From an uncultured Collinsella sp. (GTDB lineage Bacteria > Actinomycetota > Coriobacteriia > Coriobacteriales > Coriobacteriaceae): a stretch of DNA of 64,000 bases. Positions 11,537 to 20,482 of this stretch are shown in pieces. The notes under the pieces are model-generated. The model ran no database searches, was not told where the DNA came from, and was given only the letters and a program-made list of their open reading frames with translations. Every line of letters begins with the position of its first letter. Position 1 is the first letter of the stretch. The position numbers and the translations under genes are program-made. The DNA lies in contig UQIB01000007.1 in assembly GCA_900541015.1 (NCBI GenBank), forward strand, positions 14,359 to 78,358. Direction: 5' to 3'.

Positions 11537-11989
11537 TTAGAACGGGATGTCCTCATCGTAGACGTCGACCGCGGGCGGCGTAGCCACCGGTGCGGCAGGA
11601 CGTGCTGCGGGCGCGGGAGCTGCGGGGGCGTAACCGCCCTGATCGTAGCCACCCTGGCCACCACGGGAGCTCATAAACTCGATCTCATCGACGATGACCT
11701 CAAGCTTGCTCCGGCGCTGGCCGTCGCGCTCCCAAGAGCTGTAGCGCAGCTTGCCCTCGATCGCGACCTTGTTTCCCTTTGCCAGGAAACGGCTCACGGC
11801 CTCGGCGCGGGTGCCGAACATAGTGCAGTCGACAAAGTTGGGATAGTCCTCCCACTCGCCAGTCTGCGCATTGCGGCGACGATCGTTCACGGCGACGCCA
11901 AAGGACAGAACCTGGGTTCCGCCGGCGGTGGCGCGCAGCTCGGGATCGCGGGTGAGGTTACCGGTGATGTTCACTCGATTGATGCTCAT
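11537..11989 (-). CDS. ssb: Single-stranded DNA-binding protein
   Basis: 150 aa. OB-fold (about residues 1-105: MSINRVNITGNLTRDPELR, GKLRYSSWERDGQRRS), a Gly/Tyr/Ala/Pro linker (GGYDQGGYAPAAPAP), and the protein-interaction tip DEDIPF, which recruits replication and repair enzymes. It lies between rpsF and rpsR, the usual actinobacterial and firmicute arrangement. AGGAAG lies nine bases before the ATG. Confidence 0.96.
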   Translation of the reverse strand: MSINRVNITGNLTRDPELRATAGGTQVLSFGVAVNDRRRNAQTGEWEDYPNFVDCTMFGTRAEAVSRFLAKGNKVAIEGKLRYSSWERDGQRRSKLEVIVDEIEFMSSRGGQGGYDQGGYAPAAPAPAARPAAPVATPPAVDVYDEDIPF

Positions 11990-12037
11990 AACTCACTACT
12001 TCCTCTTGGGGCACAAGCCCAGTCCAAAACGACAGTC

Positions 12038-12331
12038 TTACTCCTGGTCGTCGCGACGGACGATCATGTGGCGGACCACAGCGTCGGTGATGCGCAGGAC
12101 GCGATCAAGCTCGGCGATCTGGGTAGGATCTGCGTGGAAGTTGATGAGGGTGTAGTCACCATCGGTGAGGTCGTTGATCTCGTAGGCGAGCTTGCGCTTG
12201 CCCCACTCGTCAACGGAGTCGACCTTGCCAGCGCCCTCAGCGATCGTGGTATCGATACGCTTCATAACAGCGAGACGAGTCTCGGGGTCGAGCGACGGGT
12301 CAACAAAGAACAGCAGTTCATAAGCCTTCAT
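12038..12331 (-). CDS. rpsF: Small ribosomal subunit protein bS6
   Basis: 97 aa. Begins MKAYELLFFVDPSL and contains KLAYEI and the conserved acidic beta-alpha-beta fold. Binds S18 and the central domain of 16S rRNA. GGAGGTGACAAT precedes the ATG at 12331; seven extra upstream codons in the open frame cover this site and are discarded. First gene of the rpsF-ssb-rpsR-rplI operon. Confidence 0.95.
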   Translation of the reverse strand: MKAYELLFFVDPSLDPETRLAVMKRIDTTIAEGAGKVDSVDEWGKRKLAYEINDLTDGDYTLINFHADPTQIAELDRVLRITDAVVRHMIVRRDDQE

Positions 12332-12835
12332 ATTGTCACCTCCTCTGGGCAAATGTGGCTTCAGGTCGTGAAGGTGCGCCTGAAGCAGGAAAAGACTTGG
12401 TAATAATATCTTTCAACCTCCTAGGCTGCAAGAATATGCAGCTACAACCTCATGACCTCCACATATGCCCATACTCGCACGACGTTTCATGCGCATTCCA
12501 ACCAAATGCTGACCAAAAGCTTGACGGATCTGTGGACAAGATACGGTGCCGTGAGGACAAGCTGAGCCAAGTCGCAGGTCAACGGGTGCATGGTTGTGGT
12601 CACAAAATGCATACCAGTGGCCCACAGCACCACCCAAAGATTTTTAAATTCATTGCCAAATCGCTTATAAATACCCCTTTTGAACAATTGAGTTGATCAA
12701 CTACGCTGGTCGGAAGCCGTTTTTTGGCATCTCAAACCCCGCTGCAACGCCAAACGCGGCCAAGCGTTTTAAAAAATGCCAACTTTTCTGTTTGCACTTT
12801 GCGATTCCTCGTGTATACTGACTTTCGCATTTAAC
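12332..12835 (-). promoter_or_regulatory. Gene-free 500-bp upstream region of the rpsF operon
   Basis: No convincing gene in either strand. On the minus strand it must hold the promoter and leader of the rpsF operon. A hairpin with 7-bp stem (12359-12365 with 12379-12385, CTTCAGG/CCTGAAG) lies close to the rpsF ribosome site, the position where S6:S18 autoregulatory leaders occur in other bacteria, but I cannot confirm that motif here. A perfect 12-bp palindrome AGTTGATCAACT is at 12691-12702. An isolated TGTGGACAA (near DnaA box) is at 12531-12539. The right end carries the tRNA-Ser promoter. Confidence 0.45.
12792..12819 (+). promoter_or_regulatory. Promoter of tRNA-Ser(GGA)
   Basis: TTGCAC (12792-12797), 16-bp spacer, TATACT (12814-12819), 16 bases before the tRNA 5' end. 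Confidence 0.75.
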
Positions 12836-12926
12836 GGAGAGTTGTCCGAGTGGCCGAAGGAGCACGATTGGAAATCGTGTAGGCGTCAAAAGCGTCTCCA
12901 GGGTTCAAATCCCTGACTCTCCGCCA
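12836..12926 (+). tRNA. tRNA-Ser(GGA)
   Basis: Class II tRNA with long variable arm. Acceptor stem GGAGAGT/ACTCTCC, discriminator G and encoded CCA. Anticodon loop TTGGAAA gives GGA, reading UCC/UCU. Followed at once by a terminator. Confidence 0.97.
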
Positions 12927-12934
12927 GTTAATTC

Positions 12935-12965
12935 CAAAGCAGGCCTTCGAGCCTGCTTTGTTTTT
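12935..12965 (+). terminator. Terminator after tRNA-Ser(GGA)
   Basis: 10-bp perfect stem CAAAGCAGGC/GCCTGCTTTG with 6-nt loop, then TTTTT. Separates the two tRNA-Ser genes. Confidence 0.9.
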
Positions 12966-12974
12966 ACCCCACGC

Positions 12975-13065
12975 GGAGGGGTGGCAGAGTGGTTGAATGC
13001 GGCGGTCTCGAAAACCGTTTGGCCTGTATAAGGTCACGAGGGTTCGAATCCCTCCTCCTCCGCCA
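12975..13065 (+). tRNA. tRNA-Ser(CGA)
   Basis: Class II tRNA. Acceptor GGAGGGG pairs with CTCCTCC (one G-U), discriminator G, encoded CCA. Anticodon loop CTCGAAA gives CGA, reading UCG. Nine bases after the previous terminator, so possibly expressed by read-through or its own weak promoter. Confidence 0.96.
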
Positions 13066-13076
13066 TTTTGGTTGAG

Positions 13077-13104
13077 AAAGCTCCCAACAACGGGAGCTTT
13101 TTTG
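13077..13104 (+). terminator. Terminator after tRNA-Ser(CGA)
   Basis: 9-bp stem AAAGCTCCC/GGGAGCTTT followed by TTTTG. Confidence 0.88.
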
Positions 13105-13137
13105 TTATCGGATCCCCCCTTGACCGCACGTCCCAAC

Positions 13138-13204
13138 CAAACATGTACACCACCCTCCAAAGATGTCAAAAAATGTCGTTTTTGGAGTGTGATGTACATG
13201 TTTG
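13138..13204. repeat. Palindromic element, left flank of the DUF559 gene
   Basis: 67 bp. Perfect outer 12-bp stem CAAACATGTACA/TGTACATGTTTG, then an inner CTCCAAA...TTTGGAG pairing. It matches the reverse complement of the element at 14337-14406 over nearly its whole length, with about eight differences. Confidence 0.85.
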
Positions 13205-13308
13205 CGTGTGACGCGCACCGAGCATGAGTCGATTTGCTCGCATCCGGTATATTTCCCCACCTCAACGGACATAAGAGTTTGGTGTCAGCTCGAAGCGAGA
13301 GGTCCCCA

Positions 13309-14316
13309 ATGGATACTCCTGTTCTCATTTCGCATAAAACGGCGTGGCTCATCCATCATGCACCGCGGAATCTGGTTCAAGCCGTCGCACAACGCGACTA
13401 CCAGATAGGTGTGCGGGGCCTCTCTACCCAGCAACGCATCGCGCGCATTCGGCAGGCACTTACCGACTGCGGCATTCCGTCCACCATGCTCAAGACTATC
13501 GACATCTCCGTAGTATTTGCTTTCGAGCGAATTCGTACCAACGGTGTCACTTGCCACGTTCTCGGCCAAAACCTACCCTACGACCATATTGACGAGCTTA
13601 CGCCCGGCATCTTTATCACCGACGAAGCCTTCACCTTCGTGCTCGCTGCCGAATGGATGGATAGGATCGAATACCTCGAGTATGGTTACGAAGTTTGCGG
13701 CGACTATCGCATGGGGCTCAATCCCTCTGACCCTTACACTGAGCAACCAACCGCCACCTCCAAGGACGAAATTGTCGAGCTACTCGATCGGCACCCTGGC
13801 AAACCCGGCGCCACACGCGCCAGACTCGCGCTCAGACACATCTACGACCACTCAGCCTCGCCCATGGAGACCGCATCGTCCATCGCCCTCTCGCTCCCAA
13901 CAAGCGAAGGCGGCGTTGGTATCCGAGGTATCAAACTCAACAAACCGCTCGAAATCCCTCAGCGTCTCTGGCATTGCACAAAAGCCCGAACGCTCAAAAT
14001 CGACGCTCTTATTACTTATCAGCGCAGAGAACTCGGCATCGAATATAAGGGCGGCTTTCACGATGAGACCGAGCGCAAGGGAGCAGATGCGGAACGAGAG
14101 GCCGTACTCGCCCAAATGGGGTATCGAATCGTTACGCTCACCTCGGCACAGTTCGCAAGTCAACTTGCCTTTCACCGCGCCATGAACAGCATTCGCGAAG
14201 CACTCGGTATGCCCCGCTGCACGGACGCCGAATACCAGCGAAAGCAGAACGAACTGCGCAAGACACTTATCCGCAACTGGAAAAGTGCGCAGGGCGAAGA
14301 CACGCCTTCCGAGTAG
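13309..14316 (+). CDS. DUF559 (PD-(D/E)XK endonuclease fold) protein
   Basis: 335 aa. The N-terminal half resembles the helix-turn-helix/AbiEi-like antitoxin regions often fused to DUF559 in actinobacteria (assigned by general look only). The C-terminal 110 or so residues are DUF559, with an intact nuclease motif Asp232 ... Glu245-Tyr-Lys247 (KIDALI ... IEYKGG) followed by AEREAVLAQMGYRIVTLTS. The ATG at 13309 follows CGAGAGG; the longer frame (TTG at 13234) runs back to 30 bases past the palindrome. No methyltransferase or second toxin-antitoxin gene is adjacent. Palindromic elements bound it on both sides, and it sits just downstream of a tRNA gene, suggesting a mobile or accessory gene. 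Function unproven. Confidence 0.85.
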   Translation: MDTPVLISHKTAWLIHHAPRNLVQAVAQRDYQIGVRGLSTQQRIARIRQALTDCGIPSTMLKTIDISVVFAFERIRTNGVTCHVLGQNLPYDHIDELTPGIFITDEAFTFVLAAEWMDRIEYLEYGYEVCGDYRMGLNPSDPYTEQPTATSKDEIVELLDRHPGKPGATRARLALRHIYDHSASPMETASSIALSLPTSEGGVGIRGIKLNKPLEIPQRLWHCTKARTLKIDALITYQRRELGIEYKGGFHDETERKGADAEREAVLAQMGYRIVTLTSAQFASQLAFHRAMNSIREALGMPRCTDAEYQRKQNELRKTLIRNWKSAQGEDTPSE

Positions 14317-14336
14317 TGTCATCCCAGCGCGCCACA

Positions 14337-14406
14337 CCAAAACGTGTACACCACCCTCCAAAACCGACATTTTTCGACATCTTTGGAGGCTGATGTACAT
14401 GTTTGG
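14337..14406. repeat. Palindromic element, right flank of the DUF559 gene
   Basis: 70 bp, starting 21 bases after the DUF559 stop. Arms CCAAAACGTGTACA and TGTACATGTTTGG pair with one bulge and one mismatch; the inner arms CCTCCAAA/TTTGGAGG pair too. It is the left-flank element in opposite orientation. Confidence 0.85.
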
Positions 14407-14519
14407 AACCTACGCCCCCACCCAGTCCCGACCGTTTACCGAGCAATAGGGTCGCCACACCCGCCGACCATGTACTATGTACGGGCATTGTCTAAACTCG
14501 CAATCAGAAGGACCCCATC

Positions 14520-15209
14520 TTGCCTGTTGCCGCCGCTATGATCGTTACCGCACACGCCTCGGATGCCATGGTTGCCATCCCGTTTTGGCTCGAGATGTTC
14601 GCCGTCGTCGCGGCATCGATCTCGGGCGTGTTGGTTGCGCGCGAGCACAAGCTCGACCTGGTGGGCGCCGTCGCGCTGGCCGTGGTCTGCGGCCTGGGCG
14701 GCGGTCTTTTGCGCGATATGACACTCCAGGTGGGCAACGTCTACATCCTCAACCAGCCGATGGCGCTCCCGCTTTCCATTGCCACGGCAGCCATCATCTA
14801 CATTTTCCCGGCAATCGTCGACAAGCCCGAAAAACTCATTCCCCTGCTCGACATCATCTCGGTCGGCATCTACGCCGCCACCGGAGCAGACAAGGCGCTG
14901 GTCTACGGCTTTGCGCCGGCGGTGTGCATCATGATGGGCTTTTTCACCGCGGTGGGCGGCGGCATGTTGCGCGACGGCTTTATGGGCGTGGTTCCGGGCA
15001 TTTTCCAACGTACTAACTTTTATGCCATCGCCGCCATCGCCGGATCGACAAGCTATGTGTGTCTCGTTATGAGCGGCATCATGAGCAATGTCGCCGCGCT
15101 GGTCGTATGCGTTGTCGTGACCATGGCCCTGCGCTGGCTCTCGCTGCGCTTTGACATCAAAAGCCCCACCGAAGAAGATATCGCGCGCTTCTTGCACCGT
15201 AAAAAGTAG
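14520..15209 (+). CDS. TRIC-family (UPF0126, YadS/YicG type) membrane channel
   Basis: 229 aa with about seven membrane helices. Two internal repeats each carry the family motif: GGGLLRD in the first half and GGGMLRDGF in the second. Known members are trimeric intracellular-type cation channels; bacterial physiological roles are unclear, and glycine uptake has been proposed for some. TTG start at 14520 with AAGGA seven bases upstream; an ATG six codons later is the alternative. It stands alone between the DUF559 element and an exported protein gene. Confidence 0.88.
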   Translation: MPVAAAMIVTAHASDAMVAIPFWLEMFAVVAASISGVLVAREHKLDLVGAVALAVVCGLGGGLLRDMTLQVGNVYILNQPMALPLSIATAAIIYIFPAIVDKPEKLIPLLDIISVGIYAATGADKALVYGFAPAVCIMMGFFTAVGGGMLRDGFMGVVPGIFQRTNFYAIAAIAGSTSYVCLVMSGIMSNVAALVVCVVVTMALRWLSLRFDIKSPTEEDIARFLHRKK

Positions 15210-15316
15210 ACAGTGCGGCACAACCCTTCGAAAATGCAACCGAGAGGTTCTTTTAGAGCGCCCACGCGTTGGGTACCCTGTTAGGTGCATGTCGAGCATC
15301 TGACGAAGGATTCACT

Positions 15317-16462
15317 ATGCCCTGTAATCAATTCCCGTCGACCAAGCGCCGTAAAGCGTGGGGCCGCATCACGATCCTATTCGCGCTCATCGCTCTAGCG
15401 GTCACCGCACTTCCCACGGCGTCGTTCGCCGGCACGGACACTGCAGGCAACGTACTTGCGACCGACAATGACGCCAATTCGTCCGGCGTCGAAGGTGACC
15501 TGTACTGGGCCGGCCAGGCCCTCAACTTGGACGATACGTCCATTGACCACGATATCATCGCCGCGGGCGATACCCTCTCTATCCGCGACTGCACGGTGGG
15601 CGGCGCCGTCCGCTTGGCGGCGCGCACCATCGACATTGCCAAGACTACGGTTGATGGCAGTGTGACCGTTGCCGGCCAGCATGTCGTGCTCAATTCCGAC
15701 AGCACCGCCAACTGTTTCTACGCGATAGGCGAGACGGTTGCCCTGCGCGGCTCTACCAAGTCGGCAGCGCTTGCGGGCGATACGGTGACTATCGATGGTA
15801 CCGTCGAGGGCGATGTTGAGGTTTGGGCCGACAAGCTCGTCCTGGGCAAAAACGCCCACATCACCGGCACCGTGAACGCGCACGTCTCCGAGGACCCCGA
15901 GCGCGCCGCGGGAGCCGAGGTCGGCGAGCTCAAGATCGACCGCACCGAGAACGAGGATACTTCCACCGTTAACGATGTCATCGGCGGTATCGTCGCCTCG
16001 GCACTCTCGACCTGCTTTGTCGCTCTGCTGCTCGAGCTCGTCTTTCCGCGCGCGACCGCCGGCGCCGCCGGCATGCTCCACCAGCGCCCCACGCCCCTGT
16101 GGGTGAGCGGTCTTCTGGGCACGATTGCTATCGTCCCCGCCGTCCTACTGCTGATTATCTCTATCGCCGGTCTGTCGCTTGCCGGAGCCCTCTTGTGCGG
16201 CGTTATCGGCATCGCGTTGGTGTCGAGTGCCTTTGCGGGGTGCGCGATCGTCCGCATGGTCGGACACAACCAGAACCGCTACGCCATGGCAGCCGTGGGT
16301 GGCATCGCCGCGGGCGCGCTTACGGCAATCCCCCTCGTAGGCGACTTCATCAGCGGCGTGGCCTTCGTCTTTACACTCGGCTACATCATCCAAATCATCT
16401 GGCGCAACGCCCGCCTCAAGCCCCAACAAGCCTCCAACACGCCAGGACTCCCCACCGCCTAG
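15317..16462 (+). CDS. Exported polymer-forming (bactofilin-like) protein with C-terminal membrane helices
   Basis: 381 aa. ATG at 15317 after GAAGGA. A twin-basic N terminus and hydrophobic stretch (residues 10-40, KRRKAWGRITILFALI, ending ALPTASFAG) look like a signal peptide. Residues of about 55-200 are strand-rich repeats with the spacing of a right-handed beta-helix (DTLSIRDCTVGGAVRL, GDTVTIDGTVEGDVEVWADK), as in bactofilin/polymer-forming domains. The C-terminal 150 residues hold about four membrane helices. Probably a cell-envelope scaffold or membrane-anchored beta-helix; the exact role is unknown. Confidence 0.82.
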   Translation: MPCNQFPSTKRRKAWGRITILFALIALAVTALPTASFAGTDTAGNVLATDNDANSSGVEGDLYWAGQALNLDDTSIDHDIIAAGDTLSIRDCTVGGAVRLAARTIDIAKTTVDGSVTVAGQHVVLNSDSTANCFYAIGETVALRGSTKSAALAGDTVTIDGTVEGDVEVWADKLVLGKNAHITGTVNAHVSEDPERAAGAEVGELKIDRTENEDTSTVNDVIGGIVASALSTCFVALLLELVFPRATAGAAGMLHQRPTPLWVSGLLGTIAIVPAVLLLIISIAGLSLAGALLCGVIGIALVSSAFAGCAIVRMVGHNQNRYAMAAVGGIAAGALTAIPLVGDFISGVAFVFTLGYIIQIIWRNARLKPQQASNTPGLPTA

Positions 16463-16468
16463 CCGCCA

Positions 16469-16503
16469 ACCACCACAAAGGGGACAGGCACCTTTGTGGT
16501 GGT
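16469..16503. repeat. Perfect 13-bp inverted repeat after the bactofilin-like gene
   Basis: ACCACCACAAAGG (16469-16481) and its exact complement (16491-16503) around a 9-nt loop GGACAGGCA. It starts 7 bases after the stop codon. No T-run, so a terminator role is doubtful; it may be an interspersed palindrome. Confidence 0.65.
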
Positions 16504-16524
16504 GCAGACCAGCTCAGTCCCTGT

Positions 16525-16563
16525 ACACAAAAAGGGCGCCGACCATCGCGGTCGGCGCCCTTT
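16525..16563 (-). terminator. Terminator of typA
   Basis: 14-bp stem AAAGGGCGCCGACC/GGTCGGCGCCCTTT (16531-16544 with 16550-16563). On the minus strand it is followed by TTGTG after the terminal TTT. It may also stop plus-strand transcription (TTTCTTGTT on that side). Confidence 0.88.
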
Positions 16564-16596
16564 CTTGTTAGTCGCTATCGCTATAAAGCCCAGTGT

Positions 16597-18435
<1,839 letters not shown>

Positions 18436-18552
18436 GTAGTTCCCCTATCTTCTATCCATATACAAACGGCACGCGTATGCGGCCCGCCCAGCGATACAAC
18501 GCTCAGCGGGAATATTGAGCCTTTTACCGAAAACTCGTTTATTTTAGCGATT

Positions 18553-19002
18553 TTAGATGAGAGGGGTTTCCTCACCTGCAGGTTCAGGGTCGCTCCACAT
18601 AAAACCATCGCCGGCGCCCATGCCCTCATACAGCACATATGCCGAAAAACCGCTCTCGAGCGTCGTCTCAAAAAAGCTCACGAGCAGAGCGTCGTGGTAG
18701 CCGCCGTCAATCTCGACGCAGCCGGTATAACCGATGGCATAGCGGGCGATACGGCCCAGGCCCTCGTCCTTAAGACCCATCTTGTGCTCGGAGATAAAGT
18801 TGGTGGCAGCCTCGAGGCATGCCTCCTCGCCATCCTCGTCGAGCGCGGCAAGATAACGGTTGGAAGCAGCATCCTCAATTGCCACGACCACGCCAGGGTT
18901 TTCACCGGCGGCAAGGTCATCCAAGAACGCGCCAATCAGATCGCACACCATGGCGTCGAGCTCGGCGGAGACGTTACCGGCGTCCTGCATATCCTGTGCC
19001 AT
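18553..19002 (-). CDS. Conserved hypothetical protein, acidic, soluble
   Basis: 149 aa, no family recognised. Acidic throughout, no signal peptide or membrane helix. The middle (VVVAIEDAASNRYLAALDED) and end (GGYHDALLVSFFETTLESGF) look like a compact alpha/beta domain. GAAGG lies about seven bases before the ATG. It starts 30 bases after the small membrane protein gene and follows it in the same direction, so the three genes 19923 to 18553 may form one operon. Confidence 0.75.
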   Translation of the reverse strand: MAQDMQDAGNVSAELDAMVCDLIGAFLDDLAAGENPGVVVAIEDAASNRYLAALDEDGEEACLEAATNFISEHKMGLKDEGLGRIARYAIGYTGCVEIDGGYHDALLVSFFETTLESGFSAYVLYEGMGAGDGFMWSDPEPAGEETPLI

Positions 19003-19032
19003 CTTTAGACCTTCCCATCGAGTCCGGCGTCG

Positions 19033-19389
19033 TTACAGTTCCTGTGCCTCGGCGGCGATCTTGGCGGCAGCGTCGCGGGCGCGCATCATATCCATCGCGC
19101 GCTTGTCGAGCACCTTGATCTGACTGGTCAGCATGACCGCGTCGACCACACCCCAGATCACCAGGCCCGTAGAGATCGAAAACCCAAGCGCACCAACTGT
19201 ACCACGAAGGCGCGAGCAGATTGCTGCGACAAGGGCGGAGATGACAACCATCTTGATAAACGAGCCGCGGCGCTCGCGAAGCGTGCGGGCCTGCGTCACA
19301 TAGGCAATGCGCGCCGCCTCGGACGCCTCCGAGCGCATCTGGGCCTCGCGCGCAATGGCCGCCGCCTCAGCCGACATACCGCCGGCCAT
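19033..19389 (-). CDS. Small membrane protein, two TM segments
   Basis: About 118 aa. An Ala/Glu/Arg-rich helical N terminus (AIAREAQMRSEASEAARI) is followed by two hydrophobic segments (FIKMVVISALVAAICS; LGFSISTGLVIWGVVDAVML) and a basic amphipathic tail. Start uncertain: an ATG at 19422 abuts the stop of the preceding gene with no clear ribosome site, while the ATG at 19389 has GGAG nine bases upstream. Function unknown. Confidence 0.7.
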   Translation of the reverse strand: MAGGMSAEAAAIAREAQMRSEASEAARIAYVTQARTLRERRGSFIKMVVISALVAAICSRLRGTVGALGFSISTGLVIWGVVDAVMLTSQIKVLDKRAMDMMRARDAAAKIAAEAQEL

Positions 19390-19422
19390 CAGCGAACACT
19401 CCGCAACCCGGCCGCCCCGCAT

Positions 19423-19923
19423 TTAGAAATCATCGGGGGAGAGCGTATGGACGAACTCGTCGAACTTCTCGAACTCCTGCTCGTCGTCGACTTCCTCGGC
19501 GTGGGTAGAAACAGTGCCCAGGCGATTCATGATGTCGTCCTCCACAAACATGGGAGCATTGCTGCGCACGGCAAGGGCAATGGCATCACTAGGGCGGGCG
19601 TCGATCTTGCGCTCGTCACCATCGGCCAGTACGACGATCGTCGCGTAGAACACCGGCGGCTCGGCGCGAACGATCTCGATGCGCTCGAGTTTGGCGCCCA
19701 GGGCGTCAACGGTATCGAGCAACAGGTCATGGGTAATTGGGCGCTCGGCGCGACCGCTATCGATGCCACGGCTGATGGCAGCAGCTTCAAACGAACCAGT
19801 CTGAATGGAAAGGGAGCGCAGTGGCGCGGGCGAGTCCGATTTACTGCTGCGCTCACGAAGCACGATAAGCGATGGCACGGGACCGGCGGCCATGACGATG
19901 GTCTCTATGTCGACACGAACCAT
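19423..19923 (-). CDS. Bifunctional nuclease (BFN/DUF151) family protein
   Basis: 166 aa. The BFN domain spans most of the protein, with SLSIQTGSFEAAAISRGI, LLLDTVDALGAKLERIEI and DARPSDAIALAVRSNAP as typical signatures. A short acidic tail follows. Family members have been reported with DNase/RNase activity in plants and are conserved across actinobacteria; the bacterial role is uncertain. ATG at 19923 after GGAGGTGTTCC; 16 further upstream codons lack support. First of three consecutive minus-strand genes. Confidence 0.88.
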   Translation of the reverse strand: MVRVDIETIVMAAGPVPSLIVLRERSSKSDSPAPLRSLSIQTGSFEAAAISRGIDSGRAERPITHDLLLDTVDALGAKLERIEIVRAEPPVFYATIVVLADGDERKIDARPSDAIALAVRSNAPMFVEDDIMNRLGTVSTHAEEVDDEQEFEKFDEFVHTLSPDDF

Positions 19924-20033
19924 GGAACACCTCCGGTACGTAGCGGTTAACACGCGGCAGGGTCGCCGCATTGAATAGCTATACTACCCAAACTTTCGCG
20001 CAGCACACAAAATCAAAGTAGTTAATTTGGGAC

Positions 20034-20094
20034 GGGGCTTTTTTGACTACTTTCAGTAGGTAAGAAAAAAGCCCCGAGGCAACGCCCCAGGGCT
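20034..20094. terminator. Terminator after tRNA-Ile, with an overlapping second hairpin
   Basis: On the minus strand an 11-bp stem (20070-20080 with 20084-20094, two G-T pairs) is followed by TTTTTT and ends the tRNA-Ile transcript. The same A-run and GCCCC also pair with GGGGCTTTTTT at 20034-20044, so the site could act on both strands. Confidence 0.8.
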
Positions 20095-20108
20095 CTTCAC
20101 AGTTTTGA

Positions 20109-20185
20109 TGGTGGACCTGACAAGATTCGAACTTGTGACCTCCCGGTTATCAGCCGGACGCTCTAACCAACTGAGCTACAGGTCC
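20109..20185 (-). tRNA. tRNA-Ile(GAT)
   Basis: Acceptor GGACCTG/CAGGTCC, discriminator A and encoded CCA at 20111-20109. Anticodon loop CTGATAA gives GAT. 77 nt. Notably the isoleucine tRNA stands alone here and not in the rRNA spacer. Confidence 0.96.
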
Positions 20186-20199
20186 ATCGCGCAAGGGAT

Positions 20200-20229
20200 A
20201 TATTAGACGAGTCGTTACGCGCGCGTCAA
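20200..20229 (-). promoter_or_regulatory. Promoter of tRNA-Ile
   Basis: Minus strand TTGACG (20229-20224), 18-bp spacer, TAATAT (20205-20200), 14 bases before the tRNA start. Confidence 0.75.
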
Positions 20230-20233
20230 CAAC

Positions 20234-20415
20234 TTTTTTGAAAATCTTTGGGAGGGATGGTCGCTGGGCTGGCGAGATGGTTTTGGTTTGCTGCTCGGAC
20301 AGTCCTGCGCAAGACGAAGGCCACATTAAGTGGCCTTCTTTGCGTGCGGAACTCGCGACAAACCAAAACCATCTCGCCAGCCCAGCGACCATGGGGTCCC
20401 AAGATTTTCAAAAAA
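20234..20415. repeat. 182-bp long hairpin between tRNA-Ile and gyrA
   Basis: The two ends are TTTTTTGAAAATCTT and its complement. Inside, 32 bp from ATGGTCGCTGGGCT through GATGGTTTTGGTTTG match their inverted copy exactly, and the centre is GAAGGCCAC...GTGGCCTTC. A mismatch block lies near 20250-20256. The right-hand A-run also supplies the T-tract of the gyrA terminator. No gene is present. Confidence 0.88.
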
Positions 20416-20442
20416 GCGGTCGGCGCGCAGTGCGCCGACCGC
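20410..20442 (-). terminator. Terminator of gyrA
   Basis: 11-bp perfect GC-rich stem (20416-20426 with 20432-20442), 5-nt loop, then TTTTTT on the minus strand (20415-20410). About 40 bases past the gyrA stop. Confidence 0.92.
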
Positions 20443-20482
20443 CGATATATGGGGTCTGATATTTTCTACCAGCTAGTTCCTC

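Noticed and set aside
12531..12539. TGTGGACAA, one mismatch from a DnaA box
   Set aside because: Single site 19 kb from the likely origin; one near match is expected by chance. Noted in the region entry only.
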